From the NCBI RefSeq assembly GCF_017551775.1, contig NZ_JAFZKX010000109.1, positions 1 through 64,000 of the forward strand: a stretch of 64,000 nt of DNA, in the 5' to 3' direction. The translations under genes and the position numbers were made by a program. The notes below the pieces were generated by a model. That model searched no databases. It was not told the origin of the DNA and saw only the letters and a program-made list of their open reading frames with translations. Positions 16,676 to 23,782 of the stretch are shown here, piece after piece (position 1 is the first letter of the stretch; every line of letters starts with the position of its first letter). Origin of the DNA: Fibrobacter sp. (lineage in GTDB: Bacteria; Fibrobacterota; Fibrobacteria; Fibrobacterales; Fibrobacteraceae).

Positions 16676-18112
16676 ATGAATGCAACGAAGTTATTGGCGG
16701 TCGGGGCGGCGTTGACCATCATGGTTGCCTGCGGTGACGATGATAGCGATTTTCTCACGCATTCCGACGTGAAGGATTCTTCGTCGAGCGCATCGCCGAA
16801 ATCCGGCAGCGGCAGTGCTCAGGGCACTATTGACCCGTCTACCGTGGTTATGGGGGAGATGACTGACTCCCGCGATGGTAAAACTTATAAGACCGTTAAA
16901 ATCGGCGAGCAGACTTGGATGGCGGAAAATTTGAATTACGCCAATCTGCAGCCGACGGAAAGTTTGGATTCTAGCAGTTTCTGTTACAACAATTCCGCTG
17001 AGAACTGCGCAAGGTATGGCCGCCTGTACCTGTGGAGCGCTGCAATGGATAGCGCTGGCACATGGCTTTTTAATGGTAAACGTTGTGGTGATGGTAAAAG
17101 TTGCGCGCCGACATATCCGGTGCAGGGCGTATGCCCCAGTGGCTGGCATTTGCCGACGAGGGGTGAATTCGAAACCTTGATTGACGCTGTCGGTGGTTCC
17201 GATATAGCTGGCAAGATGCTTAGGGCGACGAGTGGTTGGAAGGATCTGAATGGTGAAGACGGCAATGGCACGGATGACTACATGTTCTCGGCGTTGCCTG
17301 TTGGCTACTGGAGCAAAGAGTTTAAAACTTATTTCAACGAGGGAACCTCCACTTTCTTCTGGAGTTCTACGGAAATTAGTTCCGGCATAGTGTACATGAT
17401 TAATATGTTTGACGGCCGTGTAATCATCTCTGACGCTTACAAGAAAGACGGGAATTCAGTCCGTTGCGTTAAGGACGGCTCTGAACCAAAGCAGGAACCG
17501 GACAGTTCCGTTAAGGGTCCCGCACTCACCGACTCTCGCGATAGCCAAATTTACAAGACCGTGAAAATCGGAGATCAGGTGTGGATGGCGGAGAATCTGA
17601 ATTTCGAAACGGACGGCAGCAGCTGTTACAACGATTCTACTAAATACTGTACCGTGTATGGTCGCCTTTACACATGGGCAAGCGCAATGGATAGCGCGGG
17701 CTTGTGGTCTACGAACGGCGTGGATTGCGGTTATGGTCCAATATGCTCGCCAACCTATCCGGTGCGTGGTGTATGCCCTGAGGGATGGCATCTGCCGACG
17801 CAGGCCGAGCTTGAAACATTGCTAGAAACCGTCGGTGGTAAATCTACAGCGGCTAAAATGCTCAAGTCAATGGGTGGATGGGATGAAAAATTATTTAGTG
17901 GTACTGATGCATACGCATTCTCGGCGTTGCCTGCAGGCGGCTGGTTCGATGACAAAAATTACGATGACGAGTTCGAATCCGCGTATTTCTGGAGTTCGAC
18001 AGAACTCACAAACAAGGCTGCGTACTGCATGAAAATGCACGGAGGCAGTGGGGCGGTAGTGGGCCTTGAAATCAAACAGGATAAATTATCGATCCGTTGC
18101 GTTATGGATTGA
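16676..18112 (+). CDS. FISUMP lipoprotein, two FISUMP domains
   Basis: This 478-residue lipoprotein (lipobox MVACG) has AAGGGG 8-10 nt before the ATG. A short Ser/Gly linker leads into FISUMP domains at about residues 59-266 and 282-478, with almost no linker between. Both have DSRDGKTYKTVKIG or DSRDSQIYKTVKIG, WMAENLN, YGRLYLWSAAMDSAG or YGRLYTWASAMDSAG, GVCP.GWHLPT, FSALP and FWSSTE. The two domains are much closer to each other than to those of 8202-12555, indicating recent internal duplication. It is divergent from the methyltransferase gene, and a copy of that gene's start lies 16 bp after its stop. Confidence 0.88.
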   Translation: MNATKLLAVGAALTIMVACGDDDSDFLTHSDVKDSSSSASPKSGSGSAQGTIDPSTVVMGEMTDSRDGKTYKTVKIGEQTWMAENLNYANLQPTESLDSSSFCYNNSAENCARYGRLYLWSAAMDSAGTWLFNGKRCGDGKSCAPTYPVQGVCPSGWHLPTRGEFETLIDAVGGSDIAGKMLRATSGWKDLNGEDGNGTDDYMFSALPVGYWSKEFKTYFNEGTSTFFWSSTEISSGIVYMINMFDGRVIISDAYKKDGNSVRCVKDGSEPKQEPDSSVKGPALTDSRDSQIYKTVKIGDQVWMAENLNFETDGSSCYNDSTKYCTVYGRLYTWASAMDSAGLWSTNGVDCGYGPICSPTYPVRGVCPEGWHLPTQAELETLLETVGGKSTAAKMLKSMGGWDEKLFSGTDAYAFSALPAGGWFDDKNYDDEFESAYFWSSTELTNKAAYCMKMHGGSGAVVGLEIKQDKLSIRCVMD

Positions 18113-18128
18113 TGGCTTCGGCTTCGTT

Positions 18129-18166
18129 GTCAGATGCGAGCAAATCCCAGTAATTCATGGTGTAAA
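18129..18166 (-). pseudogene. Relic of the methyltransferase gene start behind a FISUMP gene
   Basis: These 38 bp are identical to 16550-16587: ten codons of the methyltransferase plus its immediate upstream bases. Similarity fades over the next dozen bases (TTACA and a T run are kept), as expected for a promoter copy. No further homology to the gene is present, so it cannot encode a protein. Confidence 0.85.
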
Positions 18167-18317
18167 TTTACAATTTTGTGAAAATAATGCTTGAGAGACG
18201 GTTGTAAAATGCGATGGTACAAGCCAAACGGGACGTGTCGCGTGGCATGGCCTGTAAGGGCGTTTTTATTTGAATGTTTTTACATCGCAAAGGCAACTTT
18301 TAGGTTAAATTTAGGGT

Positions 18318-19763
18318 ATGGGAAACAGAAAGGGTTGTTTTGAGTTTCGGGCGGCTTGCCGTCTTTTTGGTGCTGCGGCTTTTGCCGTGTTTGCTTCCGC
18401 TTTTTTTGTAGCGTGTGATAACGGCGGTGGTTCCGCCGGATATGACTTCGAAATCGTGGGGGATTCATCCGCGGACACGTCTCAGCCCAGTGTTGATGCG
18501 TCGTCCGATGCGCTGGCCTCGCTTCCGTCTTCCGAGGCGCTCGGTCCGCAATCGTCCGCGGTGGAGCCTCCGCAATCCTCTTCGGATGTTGCTGAGCCCG
18601 AATCGTCTAACGGCAATCCCGCTATGGAATCATCCAGTTCGCTTTCTTCATCGTCTCGAGCCCCGCAATCGTCGGCTGTGGAACCTCCGCGTTCATCCGC
18701 TTCCGAACAGCTGCTCGACTTTGAATTCTATACCGGAGCGGATATTTCCACCGTGCAGGAATACGAACGCAACAGGACCAAGTTCTATGACGTGGACGGT
18801 TCCGAAAAAGACATCTTTACGCTTCTCAAGGATCATGGTTTCAATGCTATCCGCCTGAAGACGTTCGTTGATCCCAAGGCCAAGTACGGCTATGCCGCGT
18901 CGGGTTGCGGACACGAGGCTGAAGCCTATGCCGACAAGGAACATATCGTCGCCTATGCACAGAAAATCAAGGCCGCCGGCATGGCGTTCCTGCTTGATAT
19001 TCATTACAGCGACAACTGGGCGGATCCGGGCAAGCAGATTATTCCGGAACGCTGGCGCAAGGTCAGCAGTTCCGACGTTCTCGCGGATTCCGTGTATGCC
19101 TATACCCTCGACTTGATGAAAGCCCTCAAGCAGGTGGGCGCGATTCCCGAGATGGTGCAGGTCGGCAACGAGACGACTCCGGGAATTTTGATTCACGTGC
19201 CGAACAGCAAGACGGACTGCTGGGGCAACGGGGTGGATAAGGCTTCCACCGCCATCAATGGCGACATGGGTACTGCGAGCGGCAAGGCGAACGCGGCCAA
19301 GTATTTCAAGGCGGGCATCAAGGCGGTCAAGGAAGTCTCGCCTTCGACCAAGACGGTGCTGCACATCGAGCGCATCCGCCAGTCCAATACGGTCACCTGG
19401 TGGATGACGGAAATCTTCAAGAACCAGAAGGTTCCTGCCGACGTGATGGGATTCTCCGCCTATACGGCGTATGGCGACGGCGCTCCTGACAACTGGAAAT
19501 CGCTTTTCCAGTCCGTCACTTCTAGTTACCCGGATCTGGAGTTCATCGTCGCGGAATACAACGGTGGCGATTCCGATAACCATTACAAGTTCGACGGCTC
19601 TCGCAAGCGCACGAACGAGATGGCGAAGGGAATGAACCGTTGGATAGGCACGTTCTTCTGGGAACCGACGCTCGGTGGTGCGTGGGGCCCGGCGCTCTTT
19701 GATTGGAAGGGAAGCAACCTTCAGGCGAACAGCAAGGCCTTCGAGGAATTTCCTGCGCAATAA
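18318..19763 (+). CDS. GH53 arabinogalactan endo-beta-1,4-galactanase, lipoprotein
   Basis: This is a 481-residue lipoprotein (lipobox FVACD, about residue 36) with a Ser/Pro linker to about residue 133. A glycoside hydrolase family 53 domain follows. Family features are YTGADISTVQEYE at its start, LKDHGFNAIRLKTFVDP, HYSDNWADPG, the acid/base Glu in VQVGNET and the likely nucleophile in FIVAEYNGG. It should cut beta-1,4-galactan side chains of pectin outside the cell, fitting a plant-fibre degrader. TAAATT lies 6 nt upstream of the ATG and there is no ribosome-binding site, suggesting a leaderless message. Confidence 0.9.
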   Translation: MGNRKGCFEFRAACRLFGAAAFAVFASAFFVACDNGGGSAGYDFEIVGDSSADTSQPSVDASSDALASLPSSEALGPQSSAVEPPQSSSDVAEPESSNGNPAMESSSSLSSSSRAPQSSAVEPPRSSASEQLLDFEFYTGADISTVQEYERNRTKFYDVDGSEKDIFTLLKDHGFNAIRLKTFVDPKAKYGYAASGCGHEAEAYADKEHIVAYAQKIKAAGMAFLLDIHYSDNWADPGKQIIPERWRKVSSSDVLADSVYAYTLDLMKALKQVGAIPEMVQVGNETTPGILIHVPNSKTDCWGNGVDKASTAINGDMGTASGKANAAKYFKAGIKAVKEVSPSTKTVLHIERIRQSNTVTWWMTEIFKNQKVPADVMGFSAYTAYGDGAPDNWKSLFQSVTSSYPDLEFIVAEYNGGDSDNHYKFDGSRKRTNEMAKGMNRWIGTFFWEPTLGGAWGPALFDWKGSNLQANSKAFEEFPAQ

Positions 19764-19820
19764 AGTTTTTTTTGAACAAGTTAGGCGCCTGTTTCCTCCA
19801 GTGAACAGAAAAAAGTGAAT

Positions 19821-19847
19821 AATCCCGTTTTTTGACGGGATTTTCTT
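19821..19847 (+). terminator. Rho-independent terminator after GH53 gene
   Basis: An 8-bp stem (AATCCCGT with ACGGGATT) with a 6-nt loop is followed by a T-rich run. The AT-rich bases just behind it probably hold the -10 box of the next gene. Confidence 0.85.
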
Positions 19848-19877
19848 GTATTTTTATGGCAAAACCAAGAGGAAAAC

Positions 19878-21056
19878 ATGGATAATTTCAACTTTTACAG
19901 CCCCACGGAATTTGTATTCGGTAAGGACCGCGAAAACGAGTGCGGTGAACTCGTGAAAAAATACGGTGGCACCAAGGTGCTCATCCATTACGGTGGCGGT
20001 TCCGCCGTGCGTTCCGGGCTGATTGACCGCGTGAAGGCTTCCCTCGATGCGGCTGGAATTGTCCATGTGGAACTTGGCGGTGTGAAGCCGAACCCGCGCG
20101 ATACGCTTATTTACAAGGGTATCGAGATGGTGCGTGCGAACGGCGTTGACTTTATCCTGGCCGTCGGTGGCGGCTCCACGATTGATAGCTCCAAGGGTAT
20201 CGCTGTCGGTAGCCTCTATGATGGCGATTTCTGGGATTTCTATGCACATAAACTCCCGGTCGCTAAGGCCCTCCCGATTGGCGTGGTGCAGACGATTGCC
20301 GCCGCGGGTTCCGAAGGCAGTGGCGCTTCCGTGGTGACCAAGGAAGATGGCATGCTCAAGCGCGATATCGGAAGCGACGTGATTCGCCCGAAATTCGCCG
20401 TGCAGAACCCGGCATTACTTTGTACGCTCCCGGCTTATCAGACGGCTTGCGGCATTACCGACATCATGGCGCATATCTTTGAACGATACTTCACGAACAC
20501 CGAAGAAGTCGAGACGACCGACCGCCTTTGCGAAGGCCTGCTTTTGGCGATGGTCAAGGAAGGACCCCGCGCCATTGCCGACCCCGCCAACTACCAGGTT
20601 CGCGCCAACATCATGTGGGCGGGGACGGTAGCCCACAATGACATTGTGGGCTGCGGGCGCAGTCAGGACTGGAACAGCCACGCCATCGAGCACGAGCTCT
20701 CGGGACTTTACGACTGCGCCCATGGCGCGGGCCTCGCGGTCATTATGCCGGCATGGATGGAATACGTGGTGGACCACAACGTGATGCGCTTTGCCCAGAT
20801 GGCTACGCGCGTGTTCGGCTGCGAGATGAATTTCGAGAACCCGAAGGCCACCGCCCTCGAGGGCATCAAGGCCTTCCGCCGCTTCCTGCATTCCATCGGC
20901 ATGCCCATCAACTTCGCCGAACTCGGCGCGAAGGAAGAAGACATCCCGACGCTTGTCAAGAAGTTGAACCCGGGTGACGGCTGGGGCTTCGTTCCGCTCA
21001 AGGCCAACGACGTTACCGCCATCTACACGATTGCAGCGCACGCCACTTTGGAGTAA
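19878..21056 (+). CDS. Iron-containing alcohol dehydrogenase (YqhD/butanol dehydrogenase type)
   Basis: This 392-residue group III alcohol dehydrogenase should reduce aldehydes with NAD(P)H. It begins with NFNFYSPTEFVFG, typical of YqhD/BdhA proteins. The nucleotide-site motif AVGGGSTIDSSKGIA lies near residues 95-109. Metal ligands are expected in DIMAHIFERYF (about 195) and HAIEHELSGLYDCAHGAGLAV (about 265-285), where the Asp/His pattern is intact. AGAGGAAAAC before the ATG is a good ribosome-binding site. It stands alone between two terminators. A role in fermentation or aldehyde detoxification is inferred. Confidence 0.9.
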   Translation: MDNFNFYSPTEFVFGKDRENECGELVKKYGGTKVLIHYGGGSAVRSGLIDRVKASLDAAGIVHVELGGVKPNPRDTLIYKGIEMVRANGVDFILAVGGGSTIDSSKGIAVGSLYDGDFWDFYAHKLPVAKALPIGVVQTIAAAGSEGSGASVVTKEDGMLKRDIGSDVIRPKFAVQNPALLCTLPAYQTACGITDIMAHIFERYFTNTEEVETTDRLCEGLLLAMVKEGPRAIADPANYQVRANIMWAGTVAHNDIVGCGRSQDWNSHAIEHELSGLYDCAHGAGLAVIMPAWMEYVVDHNVMRFAQMATRVFGCEMNFENPKATALEGIKAFRRFLHSIGMPINFAELGAKEEDIPTLVKKLNPGDGWGFVPLKANDVTAIYTIAAHATLE

Positions 21057-21141
21057 ACGGCAAAAAGTCGTTCACAACGCCATTCTTTATGCCTCCGCAA
21101 GGGGGGCGGCAAGATTCAAAGAACTTGCTGTGTGAAAAAGA

Positions 21142-21176
21142 AACGCTCCCTGTCTTCGATGACGGGAGCGTTTTTT
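21142..21176. terminator. Terminator between alcohol dehydrogenase and pheT
   Basis: AAACGCTCCC-GTC pairs with GAC-GGGAGCGTTT around a TTCGAT loop with one bulged base, and six T residues follow. The A-rich left flank lets it also serve the convergent pheT. Confidence 0.88.
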
Positions 21177-21219
21177 GATAGGAGTTTCGCCTCAAGGGCG
21201 AGCGATGCCGACTTGGCGC

Positions 21220-23655
21220 TTATCTCAGGGCGATGTCGCCGTTCGCGACGAGTTTGTCGCGGAGCTTGTTGTGCGCCTTGTTCACTTCGTCGTCGGTAAG
21301 CGTGCGGTCCATGGCCTGGTAGGTGAGGCTGTAGACCAGGTTCTTCTTGCCGGCTTCGATTTTTTCGCCTTCGTAGATACTCTTGAGGGTAATCTTCGCG
21401 AGGTTCTTCGGGTTCAGTCCCTTGATGCGGGCGACGATGTCTTCGTGGGTCATGGACTTTGCCACTTCGAGCGAAATGTCGCGGCTGGACGGCACCTGGC
21501 GGCTGAACGGTTCGAACACGATCTTCTTGTGGGTCGCGTGTTCCATCTTGTCCATGTCGAGCTCCATCACGTAGGTGGTGTAGCTGATGTCGTTGGCGGC
21601 CATCACGGAGGGGTGGAGTTCACCCATGGTGCCGAGTACGACACCGTCGGCGAGGACTTCGACCTGCTTGCCCGGGTGGAGGAAGATTTCTGCCTTGGCG
21701 GGCACGCGGAATTCCACCACGAGACCCACGCGCTTGAGGAAGCTCTGCACGAATCCCTTGAATGCGGCAAAGTCAATCTGTGCGGGCTTGTCGTTGAGCG
21801 GGTTCACGTCGAAGTTGCCTGCAATCGTGAGGGCGACGAGGTTCGATTCGTCGAATCCCGGGTCGCGCACGTCCTTGCGGTCGCGTTTGAACTGGCCCTT
21901 GGCCACTTCGAACAGGCGCACGGAACCGGGGCGGTTCTTCTCGTTCTCCGCGACGCTCTTGAGGAGGTTCGGGAGGAGAGATGTCGGAACGGCGCCGAGT
22001 TCTTCGGAAAGCGGGTTCAAAAGAAGTGCCGGTTTGCTGCGGCGGTCGTCGTTTGCAGCTCCGAACAGGGCTTCGGTGCGGGCCTTGCTCGTGAAGCGAA
22101 GGCTCAGGCATTCGTGCAGGCCCATGGCAGAAAGCGTCTTGCGAATCTTCCTGTTCAAAACTTCAATCGGCGGAAGTTCGTTCGGCTGCATCTTGAAGGA
22201 CGGCAGCGTGTACGGGATGTTGTCGAAACCGACGAGGCGGGCGACTTCTTCGATGAGGTCCACTTCGCGTTCGAGGTCGGGGCGGAAGCTCGGGATCTTG
22301 AACGTGATGGAATCTGCCGTCTTGGAAACGACTTCGAGGGCGATGCCCGTGAGGAACTTTTCGACCTGGGCCATTTCGAGCTTCATGCCGATAACGCGTT
22401 CGGCCTGCGCGATGCGCAGTGTGACCACGTTGTTCTCTTTCTTGTGGTCGTCGCCGGTGTATTCGACGGTGCCCTTGAGGATGCGGCCGCCGGCCACTTC
22501 CTGGATGAGGGCGCAGGCGTACTTGCTGTATTCGTCCTGCGTGGCGAAGTCGATTTCGCGTTCGAAGCGGTAGCTGGAGTCGGTCGAGATGCAGAGGCGC
22601 TTGGCCTGCTTGCGGACCACCGTCGGGTTGAACCAGGCGCTTTCGAGGAACACGTTCTTGGTGGCGTCGACGATTTCGGATTCCACGCCGCCCATCACGC
22701 CGGCAACGCAGGCCGGACGGTCGCCATCGCAAATCACGAGGTCGCTTTCGAGCAGTTCGTGAGCGGTGTGGTCAATCGTTTCAATCTTTTCGCCCTTCAC
22801 GGCACGGCGCACCTTGATCGAGTTCCCGTGGAGCTGGTCCATGTCGAAGCTGTGGAGCGGCTGGCCCACGTCCATCAAGATGAAGTTCGTGATGTCGACG
22901 ACGTTGTTGATGCTGTTCATGCCCACGGCGTGGAGCAGCTTGGCGAGCCAGGCGGGGGACTTTTCGACCTTCACGTCCTTGATGACGCGGCCCACGTAGC
23001 GGGAGCAGCCGCAGCCGGGAACCACTTCGAGGCTCACGGCGGAGCTTGCGGCTTCGGCGTCTTCCTTGAGTTCGTAGGCGAGGGCTTTCAGCGGGCGGTT
23101 AAACTTGGCGGCCAGTTCGCGGGCGACACCGCGGTGGCTGAGGGCGTCCGGACGGTTCGGTGTGACGTTCAGCTCGAAGCACACGTCATAGAGGCCGAGG
23201 CTCACGAACGGGGTACCAGCCGGAATGCTGTCGTCGAGAACCATGATGCCGGCGTGGTCGTCACTGAGACCGATTTCGTCTTCGGCGCAGATCATGCCGA
23301 AGCTTTCGACACCGCGGATCTTGGATTTCTTCATCTTGAGCTTGGTGCCGTCGGGGAGCGGGAGTTCCGCACCGATGGGGGCGAGCACCACGGTCTGGCC
23401 AGCGGCCACGTTCGGGGCGCCGCAGACGACCTGGATCGTTTCCTTGCCGTCGTTCACGGTCGTGATGTGCAGGTGGTCGCTGTCCGGGTGGGCGTCGCAG
23501 GTGAGAACCTTCGCTACCACGAGCTTGTCGTAGACCTTGCCCGGTTCTTCCATGCCTTCGACTTCGAGGCCGATGGAGGTGAGCGCCTTTGCGACATCTT
23601 CCGCAGATTCCGGAAGATCAACGTGACGTCTGAGCCAATTCAAAGAAACTTTCAT
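21220..23655 (-). CDS. pheT: Phenylalanyl-tRNA synthetase beta chain
   Basis: This 811-residue PheT starts MKVSLNWLRRHVDLPESAEDV. The EMAP/tRNA-binding OB domain (about residues 40-150) contains HPDSDHLHI and VVCGAPNVAAG. The B3/B4 editing domain contains NRPDALSHRGVARELAA. The B5 domain and the core with EVDLIEEVARLVGFDNIPYT precede the C-terminal ferredoxin-like anticodon domain (SRDISLEV...GKKNLVYSLTYQA). Length fits the family. The ribosome-binding site GAGGAAAAG precedes the ATG. No pheS is adjacent, so alpha and beta chains are unlinked in this window. It follows the SUMF1-like gene on the same strand with a 127-bp gap. Confidence 0.96.
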   Translation of the reverse strand: MKVSLNWLRRHVDLPESAEDVAKALTSIGLEVEGMEEPGKVYDKLVVAKVLTCDAHPDSDHLHITTVNDGKETIQVVCGAPNVAAGQTVVLAPIGAELPLPDGTKLKMKKSKIRGVESFGMICAEDEIGLSDDHAGIMVLDDSIPAGTPFVSLGLYDVCFELNVTPNRPDALSHRGVARELAAKFNRPLKALAYELKEDAEAASSAVSLEVVPGCGCSRYVGRVIKDVKVEKSPAWLAKLLHAVGMNSINNVVDITNFILMDVGQPLHSFDMDQLHGNSIKVRRAVKGEKIETIDHTAHELLESDLVICDGDRPACVAGVMGGVESEIVDATKNVFLESAWFNPTVVRKQAKRLCISTDSSYRFEREIDFATQDEYSKYACALIQEVAGGRILKGTVEYTGDDHKKENNVVTLRIAQAERVIGMKLEMAQVEKFLTGIALEVVSKTADSITFKIPSFRPDLEREVDLIEEVARLVGFDNIPYTLPSFKMQPNELPPIEVLNRKIRKTLSAMGLHECLSLRFTSKARTEALFGAANDDRRSKPALLLNPLSEELGAVPTSLLPNLLKSVAENEKNRPGSVRLFEVAKGQFKRDRKDVRDPGFDESNLVALTIAGNFDVNPLNDKPAQIDFAAFKGFVQSFLKRVGLVVEFRVPAKAEIFLHPGKQVEVLADGVVLGTMGELHPSVMAANDISYTTYVMELDMDKMEHATHKKIVFEPFSRQVPSSRDISLEVAKSMTHEDIVARIKGLNPKNLAKITLKSIYEGEKIEAGKKNLVYSLTYQAMDRTLTDDEVNKAHNKLRDKLVANGDIALR

Positions 23656-23782
23656 CTTTTCCTCTTTGGCAATGGTTTTGCCCGGGTGCTACAAAGCGGC
23701 CCGCAAGCAAAACATATGCCTGCTAAAATTTTCGGAGGTAAATGTAGAAAAAATGGAAAAAGACGGAAAGAATCGGGGCGGA

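Noticed and set aside
16550-18166. Transposon with 38-bp target duplication
   Set aside because: No transposase and no terminal inverted repeats; the repeat is a gene start, and such a long target duplication is atypical. Reported as a duplication scar instead.
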